Below the pieces are notes generated by a model. It was not told where the DNA came from. It saw nothing but the letters and a program-made list of their open reading frames with translations, and made no database searches. A stretch of DNA of 64,000 bases from an uncultured Verrucomicrobia subdivision 3 bacterium (lineage in GTDB: Bacteria; Verrucomicrobiota; Verrucomicrobiia; Limisphaerales; UBA11358). Shown here in pieces: positions 17,252 through 26,556 of the stretch. The DNA lies in NCBI GenBank assembly GCA_903895255.1, contig CAITTG010000109.1, positions 35,378 through 99,377 of the forward strand, in the 5' to 3' direction. Numbering within the stretch: the first letter of the stretch is position 1; every line of letters starts with the position of its first letter. The position numbers and the translations under genes were made by a program.

Positions 17252-19459
17252 TTAGCGCAGGTGATAACACGCCCAGAGATGCACGCGGCGGCACCCCCGG
17301 TCACGGACATAAACATCGCGGACCCCCAGATCCCGCACGGACACGAATTGCGCGGTGATCTCAGGCGGCGGTGGTTCGGCCTTTGGTGGCAGCCTTGGGA
17401 GGGGTTCGTGGCGGAGCCAGTGTCCGAACCAGTCGGCGGCATACGGCACGCCCGGAACGAGCGCGGCATATATTGCGTTTTGACCCTGGCGGTGGGCGCG
17501 GTAATCGTAATCCGGCCAATAATAGAACTGGTTGATGGGCTGGCCCTGATCCAGGCAATACACCAGCGGTTGTGCGGTGGCGGCGGCCTGGGTGGCGATG
17601 GGTGAATAAAAGGTGATTTCACTCGTGATGCCGTAATGGCCGGCGATGATGAACGCCGGTTCCCCGTTGGTTTCCAAAAGCGCACGCTCGCGCTCCACCA
17701 GTTGCGCGGTTTCGGCCCAGCCGCGCACGCGGTGGGAGGGGTCAATTTCCCCGGGCAGGGCGCCGTTGATTTTGCCGACCAGATCGGGATCGTGCAGCAG
17801 CGCGGCGGCAAGCACGCCAAAGCTCAGGCCGCCCTTGACGAAGGTGCGAATCCGGGGCCGGTGATCGTGGGCGTAAGCCACCATGAGACAGAACATCGGC
17901 AGCACGCTGACCGCGATCCAGTTGGGGATCACGCGGGAGTGTAACGAATACAGCCCGTAGCCGACAAAGACCGGCGTGCCCATGGAAAATAGATACAGGT
18001 AAAAGGAATTGCGGGGGCGGATTTTCCAGCTGGCCACCGCCGCCGCCAGGGCGCCCACGAGGAAAAAGGGATTTAACAGCAATAGTTGGGCCGCCCAGAA
18101 ATCCCCAAAGAAACGCAGGGTGGGATGCCATTCGGAATGGATGGCGGCGTCACTGGCCACGTGGGCCACGGTAATCCAGCCGTGCTGCGCGTTCCAGATG
18201 ACCACCGGGGTGGTGCAGAGGAGAAAGACGCCCAGGGCGAGCCAGGGGCCGGGCCGGGCGAGGTGTTTGCGGGCGGGCGGGGAAACGGCAAAAAACAGGG
18301 CCCAGCAAATCAGTTGAAACAGCTCGGTGTATTTGCAGAGAAAACCCAGGCCCCCGGCCAGGCCGGTGAGCACCCAATCCCGGGTGCGTCCTTCCGGTTG
18401 CAGCGCGCGCCAGCCCAGCACCATGGCGGCGGTCCAAAAGAAGACGAGCGGCGGATCCACGGTCAGCAGGACGGCGCCGACATTGCAGAGCGGCGTGCCG
18501 GTGACGATGAGCAGCAGCCAGAAGGCCGGTTGCGGTCCGACGTACCGCGCCATGAAACGCAGCAGCAGCAGCCCGGTGCCCGCCGCCAGCAGCGGGGCGA
18601 AAAAGCGCACGCCCAGTTCGGTATTCCCCAAGAGGGAGGTGCCGACATGTTGCAGGTAGGCAATGCCCGGTGATTTGCTGTAGTATGAAAGCGCCAGGCG
18701 TTTGGACCATAGCCATTGATAGGCTTCATCCTCGCTCAAGCCGACAAAGCCGGAGGCGATGTAGAGCCAGCGGACCACGAGCAAAACACCGATCACCAGA
18801 TAACCCAGGCGCAGCCATTCCGCGCCCGTGGCGGCCGGCGCGCCGGGCACGGCGGTGGCGGGCGGATCCAGCAGCGAGGGTAATTGCGCGTGCCAGGCGG
18901 GAAACCAGCGGCGGCCCGCGTGCTGCCAGAGGCTTTCCAGTCCCCAGGCCAGGGTGAGCGCGTAACCCGCGCCCAAAATGGCCCCGGCCGCCACGTCGCT
19001 GGGATAATGCACACCGCAATAAACCCGGGAAAAAGCCACGCCCACCGCCAGGGGCAGCATGAACCGCCAGCTCCGCCGGTAAAAGAGAAACAGCACGGTG
19101 GTCACGGAAAATAAATTCGCGGCATGCGCCGAGGGCATGGAGCCGCTCGTGGTGCAGCCGAGCCGGCCCACGACGCCCGTCAACGCCAGGCAGGGGCGGA
19201 CCCGGCCAATGCCATGTTTGAGCGTGTTGATAATCAGCGGGTCCCCCAGCGCCACGACCAGCAGAATGAACAGGACGCACAACCGCGCCCGGGGATTGCC
19301 AAACCAAAGGGCGATCAAGCCCGCAGCGACGGCCAGGGGAATAAACCAAGGCACTCCGTGGCCACTCAAAATGGGCATTAACCAGTCGAAGACGGGATTA
19401 CCCAGCGAGCCATTGATGAAATGGAACAGCGAGGTGTCGATTGTTTGCAACCAAAGCAT
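17252..19459 (-). CDS. PAP2 phosphatase - ArnT/GT39-like glycosyltransferase fusion
   Basis: A 735-residue multi-domain membrane protein. Residues 1-~190 form a PAP2 domain: HGIGRVRPC (motif I), SMPSAHAANLFS (motif II with Ala instead of Gly in PSGH) and SRVYCGVHYPSDV (motif III). Residues ~215-735 form a GT-C glycosyltransferase with the acidic LSEDEAYQWLWSKRL and YYSKSPGIAYLQ, equivalent to the ArnT DE and YDKPP motifs, and about ten more helices. The fusion suggests that sugar transfer from polyprenyl phosphate is coupled to phosphatase action on donor or acceptor. pyrD lies about 105 nt upstream. The start is ATG 19459. Confidence 0.88.
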   Translation of the reverse strand: MLWLQTIDTSLFHFINGSLGNPVFDWLMPILSGHGVPWFIPLAVAAGLIALWFGNPRARLCVLFILLVVALGDPLIINTLKHGIGRVRPCLALTGVVGRLGCTTSGSMPSAHAANLFSVTTVLFLFYRRSWRFMLPLAVGVAFSRVYCGVHYPSDVAAGAILGAGYALTLAWGLESLWQHAGRRWFPAWHAQLPSLLDPPATAVPGAPAATGAEWLRLGYLVIGVLLVVRWLYIASGFVGLSEDEAYQWLWSKRLALSYYSKSPGIAYLQHVGTSLLGNTELGVRFFAPLLAAGTGLLLLRFMARYVGPQPAFWLLLIVTGTPLCNVGAVLLTVDPPLVFFWTAAMVLGWRALQPEGRTRDWVLTGLAGGLGFLCKYTELFQLICWALFFAVSPPARKHLARPGPWLALGVFLLCTTPVVIWNAQHGWITVAHVASDAAIHSEWHPTLRFFGDFWAAQLLLLNPFFLVGALAAAVASWKIRPRNSFYLYLFSMGTPVFVGYGLYSLHSRVIPNWIAVSVLPMFCLMVAYAHDHRPRIRTFVKGGLSFGVLAAALLHDPDLVGKINGALPGEIDPSHRVRGWAETAQLVERERALLETNGEPAFIIAGHYGITSEITFYSPIATQAAATAQPLVYCLDQGQPINQFYYWPDYDYRAHRQGQNAIYAALVPGVPYAADWFGHWLRHEPLPRLPPKAEPPPPEITAQFVSVRDLGVRDVYVRDRGCRRVHLWACYHLR

Positions 19460-19565
19460 TCCGGTTAATGTAGTCAGAACGGGCGGCTAGAAAAACTTAA
19501 TTGTGGGGAGCTGGTGGACGGCCTTGGCTCCCCGTGATCCATTTGCCTTGCCGAAGGACGAGGCG

Positions 19566-20660
19566 TCAACCCGCCGCCGATCCCACCACTTCGGACCAGT
19601 TTTTGGCCCCGGATTTTTTGAAGTGACCCACCAGGCCGGTGACGATGCGTTTGGGCAGGCCGGGGCCTTCAAAGACGAGGCCGGAATAAACCTGCACGAG
19701 GGAGGCGCCGGCGGTGATTTTATCCCAGGCATCCCGGGCGGAGCCGATGCCGCCGACGCCGATGATCGGGAGCTGGCCGCGAGTTTGGCGGTAGATGTGC
19801 CGCACGACGGCCGTGCTTTGGGCGCGGAGCGGCCGGCCGCTCAAGCCGCCGGCTTCATCGTAAATGTCCAGGGCATAGCGACTGGAGGAATCCGGCCGGG
19901 TGATGGTGGTATTGGTGGCAATCAATCCGGCGAGCTGGCGCGGGCCGGCCAGTTCCAGAATTTCATCCAGGGCGGGCAAGGACAGGTCCGGTGACACTTT
20001 GACGAGGATGGGTTTGCCGGCCGTGTTCAGGGACTGCAACGCGGCGAGAATTTCATCCAGGGCGGCCCGGTCCTGGAGCGAGCGCAGGTTGGGGGTGTTG
20101 GGGGAGCTGACGTTGACGACGAAGAAATCGGCGAGGTCCCGCAACACGCGGAAGGAATTGGCATAGTCCCCGGCGGCTTCGCTGAGGGGGGTGATTTTGG
20201 ATTTGCCCAGGTTGATGCCCACGGGATGGGCCGGCCAGCGGCCGGATTGTTTCCAGGCCGCCAGGCGGCGGGCCAGCGCCTCGGCGCCGTCATTATTGAA
20301 GCCCATGCGGTTGACGAGGGCGCGTTCAGAGGGAATGCGGAACATGCGGGGCGGGGGATTCCCCGGCTGGGCGAGCCAGGTGACGCCCCCCAGTTCTGAG
20401 AACCCAAAGCCCAGGGCAGCCCAGGCGGGCACGGCCGCCCCCAGTTTATCCATGCCGGCCGCGAGACCGACGGGGTTGGGAAAGTTCAGGCCAAAAAGCG
20501 ACACCGGCAGGGGCGGGGCGCCCAGAAACGAATGCACCACCGAACAACCAAGCGGCAGTCGGCTCGCCCGGCTGAGCATGGCCAGGGCGCGGTTGTGAGC
20601 CCGCTCGGCATCCTGCTTAAACAGCCGGGGGCGGATGAGTTTGTGATAAAGCCAGCCCAT
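19566..20660 (-). CDS. pyrD: class 2 (membrane-associated) dihydroorotate dehydrogenase
   Basis: Oxidises dihydroorotate to orotate with quinone as acceptor, the fourth step of pyrimidine synthesis. The 364-residue protein has the N-terminal amphipathic extension of class 2 enzymes (MGWLYHKLIRPRLFKQDAE), FPNPVGLAAGMDK, NRMGFNNDGAE, and VNVSSPNTPNLRSLQ with the class 2 catalytic Ser. C-terminal FMN phosphate-binding blocks GVGGIGSARDAWDKI and GASLVQVYSGLVFEGP follow. It begins 6 nt after shc on the same strand, so the two are probably co-transcribed. The likely electron acceptor in this strain is menaquinone (mqnD is nearby). Confidence 0.97.
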   Translation of the reverse strand: MGWLYHKLIRPRLFKQDAERAHNRALAMLSRASRLPLGCSVVHSFLGAPPLPVSLFGLNFPNPVGLAAGMDKLGAAVPAWAALGFGFSELGGVTWLAQPGNPPPRMFRIPSERALVNRMGFNNDGAEALARRLAAWKQSGRWPAHPVGINLGKSKITPLSEAAGDYANSFRVLRDLADFFVVNVSSPNTPNLRSLQDRAALDEILAALQSLNTAGKPILVKVSPDLSLPALDEILELAGPRQLAGLIATNTTITRPDSSSRYALDIYDEAGGLSGRPLRAQSTAVVRHIYRQTRGQLPIIGVGGIGSARDAWDKITAGASLVQVYSGLVFEGPGLPKRIVTGLVGHFKKSGAKNWSEVVGSAAG

Positions 20661-20666
20661 GGGTGA

Positions 20667-22709
20667 TTAGCGGGGCAGGGGATTCACGGTGGTGGGCAGC
20701 AGGTTGCGATACGAAGCCAAGGCCAGCAGGGGCCAGGCGTTGCGGTACATGTCGTATTTCAAATAAAACACCTTGGGGAAACCGGTGCCGGTGGTTTCGT
20801 GCTCGGTCCAGGAGCCGTCGGGATTTTGCGTGCGGGCGAGATATTCGATGCCCCGTTTGAGCGCCGGATTTTCGGGATCGTCAAAGGCGCACAGGCCCAT
20901 GACGGCCCAGGCGGTCTGGGAGGCGGTGCTGGGGCCCTGGCCCTTGAAGACGGGGTCGTCGTAGGTGTTGCAGCGCTCGCCCCAGCCGCCGTCCTCGTGC
21001 TGGACGCTTTCCAGCCAGGCGCGCGCTTTGAGCAGCCAGGGTTGCTGCATGTCAATTTTCATGGCGCGCAGACCCCGCAGCACCTGCCAGGTGCCGTAGA
21101 TGTAGTTCACGCCCCAGCGCCCGTACCACGAGCCGTCCTCCTCCTGTTGCGAACGCAGGTAAACGAGGGCATCTTTGATTTGCGGATGGTCCACGGACCA
21201 GCCCTCGTAGCCGAGGAGTTCCAGAATGCGCGCGGTGATGTCGGCGCACTCGGGGTCCAGCATGGCGTTGTGATCGGCGAAGGGGACTTTTTCCAGAATA
21301 TTTTTGGTGCAATCCTTGTCAAAGGCCGCCCAGCCGCCGTCGCGGCACTGGAAGGCCATCATCCACTTTAATCCGCGCTGGAAACATTCGTCGCGTTTTT
21401 GCGGATGGTCGGTGGCCACTTTGCGGAGGGCCAGCAGCACCATCGCGGTGTCATCCACATCCGGATTCCACTTGTTGTTATACTCGAAGACCCAGCCGCT
21501 GGGCTCCACGTTGACGGGGTTTTTGTGATACCAGTCGCCCCGGAAGCGGATCTCCTTCTCCATCAGCCATTCGGCGGCCTGTTTCATCCGGGGATGATCC
21601 TCGGGGATGCCGGATTCCCGCAGGCAGATCAGCACGATGGCGGTGTCCCAGACGGGGGAGAAGCAGGGTTCGATGCGCACGTCATCGTCGGTCTCGTGCT
21701 CGAGTTTTTTGAGTTCGTGCGCGGCGCGCACCACCTCGGGGTGGTTGTTCGGATAGCCCAGCGCCTTGAGGGCAATGAGCGAATTGAGCATGGCGGGAAA
21801 AATGGCCGCCAGGCCGTCCGTGCCCTCAAAACGTTCGAGCATCCATTTTTCACATTTTTTCAGCGCCGTTTTGCGGAAAGGATGAATGCGGTGCTCGGCG
21901 AACCATTCGGCAAATTTATGGAGCCGGTCCAGCCACAGGAAGAAATTGCGGAGGGTGAGGCGGTCCGGGTCGGGTGCCAGCGCCAGATCGCGTTCGTGAT
22001 AGCCCTCCGGATATAATTCATCAAGCGTTACCTTGACCGGGCGGGTGGGCTTGAAATGGTTGATAATGGCCAGCGGCACGAGCATGGCGCGCGACCAGTT
22101 GCTCATGTCCCAGAAATTAACGTGGAACCATTTGCCCAGCAGCAGCACTTCGCAGGGAATGGTGGGGACATATTCCCAGGGGTAAAGGCCGATCAAGGCC
22201 AGATACAATTTGGAAAAGGTGTTCATGCGGGGCACGCCGCCCAGCCGCAGCGCCACTTCCCGCGCCTTGAGCATGCGGGGGTCCGTCACCGGCACGCCCG
22301 CTAGTTTCAGGGCGAGGTAGCCCTTGATGGTCGCGTTTACTTCCGAGGGGCCGCCATAGTAAATATTCCAGCCGCCATCCGCCAATTGCATCGAAAAGAG
22401 GTGATGCACCGCCTTGCGCTGCCATTCGGGGTCAATATTGCCGTCCCAATGATGAAAGGCCACCGTGTCAGAAACGAGGGTGGAATCCACCATCAACTCA
22501 CCCACCCAATAACCCTCGGGTTTCTGTTCGCTCAGCAAATAATCCTGCGAGCGCCGGAGGGCAGCATGCAGGTTGGCTTCAAATTCATCATGGTGCCGGG
22601 TTGCCGGGGACAAAGGTGTCGGGGAAACCGGGAAACGACTGTCAATCACCCAACCACTCTGCAAATTCGAGGTGCGGGTGTAAAGATTTTTAGTTATTGA
22701 ACGACACAC
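20667..22709 (-). CDS. shc: squalene-hopene cyclase
   Basis: Cyclises squalene to hopene/hopanol at the membrane, the entry to hopanoids. The 680-residue protein has the catalytic DVDDTA motif at 417-422 and several QW repeats (for example QLADGGWNIYYGG, CRDGGWAAFDKD, HEDGGWGERCNTY, QNPDGSWTEHETTGTGFP). The first ~45 residues are divergent and the GTG start at 22709 is not secure. No other hopanoid gene adjoins it, but hpnH and hpnJ lie 36 kb downstream in the window. The tail is 6 nt from the pyrD start. Confidence 0.97.
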   Translation of the reverse strand: MCRSITKNLYTRTSNLQSGWVIDSRFPVSPTPLSPATRHHDEFEANLHAALRRSQDYLLSEQKPEGYWVGELMVDSTLVSDTVAFHHWDGNIDPEWQRKAVHHLFSMQLADGGWNIYYGGPSEVNATIKGYLALKLAGVPVTDPRMLKAREVALRLGGVPRMNTFSKLYLALIGLYPWEYVPTIPCEVLLLGKWFHVNFWDMSNWSRAMLVPLAIINHFKPTRPVKVTLDELYPEGYHERDLALAPDPDRLTLRNFFLWLDRLHKFAEWFAEHRIHPFRKTALKKCEKWMLERFEGTDGLAAIFPAMLNSLIALKALGYPNNHPEVVRAAHELKKLEHETDDDVRIEPCFSPVWDTAIVLICLRESGIPEDHPRMKQAAEWLMEKEIRFRGDWYHKNPVNVEPSGWVFEYNNKWNPDVDDTAMVLLALRKVATDHPQKRDECFQRGLKWMMAFQCRDGGWAAFDKDCTKNILEKVPFADHNAMLDPECADITARILELLGYEGWSVDHPQIKDALVYLRSQQEEDGSWYGRWGVNYIYGTWQVLRGLRAMKIDMQQPWLLKARAWLESVQHEDGGWGERCNTYDDPVFKGQGPSTASQTAWAVMGLCAFDDPENPALKRGIEYLARTQNPDGSWTEHETTGTGFPKVFYLKYDMYRNAWPLLALASYRNLLPTTVNPLPR

Positions 22710-22744
22710 GATTACCGCTTGACCCGCGGGGGAAAACCAATTAT

Positions 22745-22775
22745 TTGTAAACCAATCAGTAGTGTAATGTAGTAT
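22745..22775 (+). promoter_or_regulatory. possible promoter of HU-like gene
   Basis: TTGTAA (22745-22750), a 19-nt spacer and TAGTAT (22770-22775) in an AT-rich stretch, about 36 nt before the ATG. The spacer is long, but the -10 is identical to that of gap. Confidence 0.35.
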
Positions 22776-22811
22776 AGAAAATCAAAAGCATAACGATTAA
22801 ACCTAAATATT

Positions 22812-23126
22812 ATGACCCTAACCAAACGGGACCTGGTGGTTCGTATCAGCGAAGAAACTGAACTGGTTCAGCAGCAAGTGTTTGAAGTGGTGCAGAAAAC
22901 CCTCGATTATATTGCCGAGGCGCTCGCCAAGGGAGAAAAGGTGGAACTCCGGAATTTCGGGGTCTTTGAAGTGAAAGTGCGCAAAGCCCGTGTCGGCCGC
23001 AATCCCAACGCCCCGGAAACCGACGTCACCATTCCGCAACGCGCCATGGTGAAGTTCAAAGCCGGCAAAGAAATGCGGGCCGATGTTATGAAGCTTTCCC
23101 CCAAAGTCCTGCTGGCCGCCAAGTAA
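22812..23126 (+). CDS. HU/IHF-family nucleoid protein
   Basis: A 104-residue DNA-bending protein of the bacterial histone-like family. The helical N-terminal half (KRDLVVRISEETELVQQQVFEVVQ) is followed by the beta-saddle VELRNFGVFEVKVRKARVGRNPNAPE, with the Arg/Pro DNA-intercalating arm (RNPNAPE) and TIPQRAMVKFKAGKEMR. GVF with an Asn-Pro arm is closer to IHF than to typical HU, but the phylum often uses a single homologue, so I leave the symbol blank. It is convergent with nadB, 8 nt between the stops. Confidence 0.95.
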   Translation: MTLTKRDLVVRISEETELVQQQVFEVVQKTLDYIAEALAKGEKVELRNFGVFEVKVRKARVGRNPNAPETDVTIPQRAMVKFKAGKEMRADVMKLSPKVLLAAK

Positions 23127-23134
23127 TTGGCCCG

Positions 23135-24736
23135 TCAGGGAATCATTCGCAACAGCGAGTCGCGCTGCGCCCAGTCGGGATTCAACTGGGGAAAATCCAG
23201 GTTGTAGTTCAGGCCCCGGCTTTCCGGCCGCAGCAGGGCGCAGCGAACAATAAGCTCGGCCACCGTGGCGATGTTGCGCAGTTCCAACAGGTCGCTGGTA
23301 ACGGTGAAATTCCAGTAATATTCGTGGATTTCCTGTTGGAGGTTGAGCAGCCGTGACAGCGCCCGTTGAAGACGTTTGTTGGTGCGCACGATCCCCACGT
23401 AATCCCACATGAGCCGCCGGATTTCCTCCCAGTTGTGGGCGACCACCACCAGTTCATCGGCGTCGGTGGCGCTGCCAGACTGCCAGTGGGGGATGGCATA
23501 GTCGGCGCGGGGGAGGCTTTGGGAGGTCACGCGGCCGGCGGCGCGGTGGGCGCAAACGAGGGCCTCGAGCAACGAATTGCTGGCCAGCCGGTTGGCCCCG
23601 TGCAGGCCGGTGCAGGCGGTTTCGCCCACGGCGTAGAGCCCCGGAATTTCCGTCTCCCCATCCACATTCGTCACCACTCCCCCGCATTGATAATGGGCGG
23701 CGGGCACGACGGGAATGGGTTCCTTGGTGATGTCGATGCCGTATTTCAGGCAGGTTTGGTAAATGTTGGGGAAGTGGTCAATAATGAAGCGGGCGGGCTT
23801 GTGGGTGATATCCAGGAGGACATGGGGCGACCCGGTTTTTTTCATCTGGCTGTCAATCGCGCGGGCCACGATGTCGCGCGGGGCGAGCGACTTAAGGGGG
23901 TGGACGGCATCCATGAATTCCCGGCCGTCCAGGGTTTTCAGCACCCCGCCCTCACCGCGCACGGCCTCGCTGATGAGGAAGGATTTGGCCCGGGGATGGT
24001 AGAGGCAGGTGGGGTGAAACTGGACAAATTCCATGTTGGCGACGGCCGCGCCAGCCCGGTAGGCCATGGCCACCCCGTCGCCGGTGGCGATGTCGGGATT
24101 GGTGGTGTAGAGATAAACTTTGCCACAGCCGCCCGTGGCGAGGAGGGTGACGGGGGCGGCGAAGGTTTCCACCCGGCTGCGTTTTTTATCCAGCACATAG
24201 GCGCCGAGGCAGCGGTTTTCGCCAACATAACCCAATTTTTGGCTCGTGATCAGGTCAATCGCCACGTGGTCCTCAAAAATGCGGATGTTGGGCTGGGCGG
24301 CGACGGCGGTCAGCAGGGCGGTTTCAATTTCCCGGCCGGTCACGTCTTTGGCGTGCAGAATCCGGCGTTTGGAATGTCCGCCTTCGCGGCCCAGGTCGAG
24401 TTCCCGGCCGCCGGGTTCGCTGGGGATTTCGCGCTCGGTGAAGCGCATGCCCAGTTGGATCAATTCTTCAATCCGCGCGGGGCCCTCCTCCACGATGGTG
24501 CGGACGACGTTTTCCTTGCACAAACCGGCCCCGGCGGTGAGGGTGTCGCGCACGTGGAGTTCGAAGGAATCCTCCTTGCTGGTGACGGAGGCAATGCCGC
24601 CCTGGGCATAATTGGTGTTGGATTCCGCGCGGCCTTTTTTGGTGACGATGGCCACCTGGCCATACGGAGCCACCTTCAAGGCAAAGGTCAGGCCGGCGAT
24701 ACCGCTGCCGAGCACCAGATAATCAAACTGTTTCAT
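23135..24736 (-). CDS. nadB: L-aspartate oxidase
   Basis: FAD enzyme oxidising L-aspartate to iminoaspartate, the first step of de novo NAD synthesis. The 533-residue protein has an N-terminal FAD-binding [13 protein letters not shown], then [30 protein letters not shown], the substrate-binding [12 protein letters not shown] and SEAVRGEGG, and [29 protein letters not shown] with the succinate-dehydrogenase-like C-terminal helical domain. ATG 24736 is chosen over the in-frame 24775 start because [12 protein letters not shown] begins the Rossmann fold directly. panC lies 68 nt upstream on the same strand; nadA and nadC are not in the window. Confidence 0.96.
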   Translation of the reverse strand: MKQFDYLVLGSGIAGLTFALKVAPYGQVAIVTKKGRAESNTNYAQGGIASVTSKEDSFELHVRDTLTAGAGLCKENVVRTIVEEGPARIEELIQLGMRFTEREIPSEPGGRELDLGREGGHSKRRILHAKDVTGREIETALLTAVAAQPNIRIFEDHVAIDLITSQKLGYVGENRCLGAYVLDKKRSRVETFAAPVTLLATGGCGKVYLYTTNPDIATGDGVAMAYRAGAAVANMEFVQFHPTCLYHPRAKSFLISEAVRGEGGVLKTLDGREFMDAVHPLKSLAPRDIVARAIDSQMKKTGSPHVLLDITHKPARFIIDHFPNIYQTCLKYGIDITKEPIPVVPAAHYQCGGVVTNVDGETEIPGLYAVGETACTGLHGANRLASNSLLEALVCAHRAAGRVTSQSLPRADYAIPHWQSGSATDADELVVVAHNWEEIRRLMWDYVGIVRTNKRLQRALSRLLNLQQEIHEYYWNFTVTSDLLELRNIATVAELIVRCALLRPESRGLNYNLDFPQLNPDWAQRDSLLRMIP

Positions 24737-24804
24737 GCTGACCAACAGACTCTCACACCGGGACCGAAAAAGCAAAGACTCCTAATGGATTCATTGGTTG
24801 ATGA

Positions 24805-25665
24805 TTAGAGCGCCGCATTATCGATCAGCCGGGTCTTGCCGAAAAAAACAGCGAGGGCCATGTGGGAGCCTGGTTTTACGCGGGCGACGGGTTGCAAGGT
24901 GGCGGGATCAAAAAATTCCACATAATCCAGCCGGGCCAGGGGTGCGACGGTCATAAAGGCCCGGAGGTCGGATTTTAAGCGGGCGGCGGAAACTGGCCGG
25001 CGTTTTATTGCCAGCTTGGAGGCTTCGAGCGCGTGGAACAGTATCGTCGCTTGGGCGCGTTCCTCGGCAGTCAGGTACTTGTTCCGGGAACTCATGGCCA
25101 GACCGTCGGCTTCGCGGAGGGTGGGGGCGATGATCAGTTGGATGGGGAAATTGAGGTCGGCCGTCATCCGTTGCAGCACGGCGGCCTGTTGAAAATCCTT
25201 TTGGCCGAACACCGCGACTTCCGGCAGAACGAGATTAAATAACTTGGCAACCACGGTGGTGACCCCGCGGAAATGGCCGGGCCGGGCCGCGCCTTCCATA
25301 ACTCCCGTGAGGGTTTCCTCCACCACATAGGTGGTGTACGCGCCCGTCCCCCGGCCGGGATATATTTCCGCGTCATCGGGCGTAAACAGTACATCCACGC
25401 CGGCGGCGCGGCACAGGCGCCTGTCGCGTGGCAGGTCACGGGGATATTTGGCGAGGTCTTCCTTGGGGCCGAACTGGGTGGGGTTCACGTAAATGCTGGC
25501 GACCACCAGCCCGCGCGGACCCACCGCCTGGCGGGCGCGCTGGACCAGGCTCAAGTGACCCGCGTGCAAATAACCCATGGTGGGCACGAGGGCCACGCGT
25601 TTCCCGGCCCGGCGCCATTTCAGGGCCAGCCGTTGCATGGCCGCTGCAGACGATACGATTTTCAT
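24805..25665 (-). CDS. panC: pantothenate synthetase
   Basis: Joins pantoate and beta-alanine with ATP in CoA biosynthesis. The 286-residue protein shows VPTMGYLHAGHLSLVQRA (HIGH-like nucleotide motif), SIYVNPTQFGPKEDLAKYPR, RPGHFRGVTTVVAKLFN, FGQKDFQQ, and the KMSKS-like GLAMSSRNKYL. The start is ATG 25665, beginning MKIVSS; the longer frame to 25701 overlaps a terminator stem. It may be read together with nadB. Confidence 0.97.
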   Translation of the reverse strand: MKIVSSAAAMQRLALKWRRAGKRVALVPTMGYLHAGHLSLVQRARQAVGPRGLVVASIYVNPTQFGPKEDLAKYPRDLPRDRRLCRAAGVDVLFTPDDAEIYPGRGTGAYTTYVVEETLTGVMEGAARPGHFRGVTTVVAKLFNLVLPEVAVFGQKDFQQAAVLQRMTADLNFPIQLIIAPTLREADGLAMSSRNKYLTAEERAQATILFHALEASKLAIKRRPVSAARLKSDLRAFMTVAPLARLDYVEFFDPATLQPVARVKPGSHMALAVFFGKTRLIDNAAL

Positions 25666-25703
25666 CCCGGGAAAGTTAGCGGTGAAACGCCGGTAATCCA
25701 AAC

Positions 25704-25738
25704 AAAAAGCCGCCGCGCGGCGGGTGCCACGCGGCGGC
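25704..25738 (-). terminator. intrinsic terminator of the glutaredoxin gene
   Basis: On the minus strand a GCCGCCGCG / CGCGGCGGC stem is followed by five T (25708-25704). It lies about 20 nt after the glutaredoxin stop and separates it from panC. Confidence 0.75.
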
Positions 25739-25756
25739 GGTGCGAATTTACATGAC

Positions 25757-26098
25757 TTACCGGCGCAGGAAATTCAACGGCGCGCTCTGGGGCATTTCGT
25801 GCGCGCAGGGCTGGTTGATGGGCGCGTCGGGGATGCGGTCGTTGGGGGTGACGACCTGGTTGGCGAGCATCCAGGCTTCGACTTCCTCACCGCTGATGTC
25901 CGGGAGCATGTGGCCGTTGATCTCCACGCAGGGGCTGAGCATCTGGCCGGTTTTCTCGATCATTTCCTGACGCTGGAGGGGGTCGTTGATGATGTCGCGA
26001 TCCTCGAAGGGCAGGTCATATTTGCGGAGGACGGCGCGCACGCCCTGGCTCCAGCCGCAGGAGGGTTTCAAATAGGCGATAATTTTCGGTTTGCTCAT
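25757..26098 (-). CDS. glutaredoxin-like protein (monothiol CGWS site)
   Basis: A 113-residue thioredoxin-fold protein. KIIAYLKPSCGWSQGVRAVL has a CGWS site in place of the CPYC/CGFS of glutaredoxins, and SPCVEINGHMLPDISGEEVEAWM carries the cis-Pro equivalent (Ser-Pro) and the GSH-binding D-I-S-G segment. The last 30 residues (NQVVTPNDRIPDAPINQPC and beyond) form an unusual extension with a second Cys. It is probably a redox or Fe-S handling protein. ATG 26098 begins MSKPKIIAYLK; the earlier in-frame start adds unrelated residues. It stands alone. Confidence 0.85.
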   Translation of the reverse strand: MSKPKIIAYLKPSCGWSQGVRAVLRKYDLPFEDRDIINDPLQRQEMIEKTGQMLSPCVEINGHMLPDISGEEVEAWMLANQVVTPNDRIPDAPINQPCAHEMPQSAPLNFLRR

Positions 26099-26418
26099 AG
26101 TTGGTAAAATTTGCTGTTTACGATGACAATAAAGTGCCATAGATACGCGGGACAGGCAAATGGTTTAGCGGGCGGGGCGTAGTGGAAGGGGATCTCAGAA
26201 ATTCCTGAACTCTTTACCCACCATATCGGGGTCACGGATGGGAGCAGGCTCGGACGGCGGGATGGTCGGAAGTTGCCGTGCCCGGGGACAGGGCCGAACG
26301 ACGTTAAGATGCGGACGAGGGGTGAAAAACGCAAAAATCGAGTTGCGCCCAAAGGGGAGTTTTGCGATTATTGCGTTCCGATGTTCCAAATCCTGTGGTG
26401 GGAAATCGGTTGTCGGTC
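26099..26418. other. intergenic region glutaredoxin / tRNA-Val
   Basis: 320 nt with no convincing gene on either strand. Short open frames here show no coding signature, and one would run through the tRNA. TTGCGA (26362) and TTGCGT (26371) are weak -35 candidates for the tRNA with no good -10. No repeat or attachment-site duplication is seen. Confidence 0.4.
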
Positions 26419-26493
26419 GCGCGCTTAGCTCAGTGGTAGAGCATTACCTTCACACGGTAGGGGTCGTAGGTTCGAAACCTACAGTGCGCACCA
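26419..26493 (+). tRNA. tRNA-Val (anticodon CAC)
   Basis: A complete cloverleaf can be drawn: acceptor GCGCGCT paired with AGTGCGC (one G-U), D stem GCTC/GAGC, anticodon stem TTACC/GGTAG with loop TTCACAC giving anticodon CAC (26451-26453), T stem GTAGG/CCTAC with loop TTCGAAA, discriminator A and an encoded CCA. It decodes GUG, which is frequent in this GC-rich genome. An intrinsic terminator follows within 20 nt. Confidence 0.97.
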
Positions 26494-26510
26494 TCTTTTA
26501 AAACGTAAAA

Positions 26511-26541
26511 AACGCGCAAGCACTGGCTTGCGCGTTTTTTT
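26511..26541. terminator. bidirectional terminator between tRNA-Val and PEP-CTERM gene
   Basis: Perfect 11-bp stem AACGCGCAAGC (26511-26521) / GCTTGCGCGTT (26526-26536), loop ACTG. There is a T run to 26541 on the plus strand and an A run before the stem, so it also terminates the convergent minus-strand gene. Confidence 0.93.
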
Positions 26542-26556
26542 GTTGAGAGCAGTCGA

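Noticed and set aside
23366..24808. Plus-strand open frame of 480 codons
   Set aside because: Antisense to nadB.
26238..26501. Open frame running across the tRNA-Val
   Set aside because: It spans the complete tRNA and has no conserved sequence.
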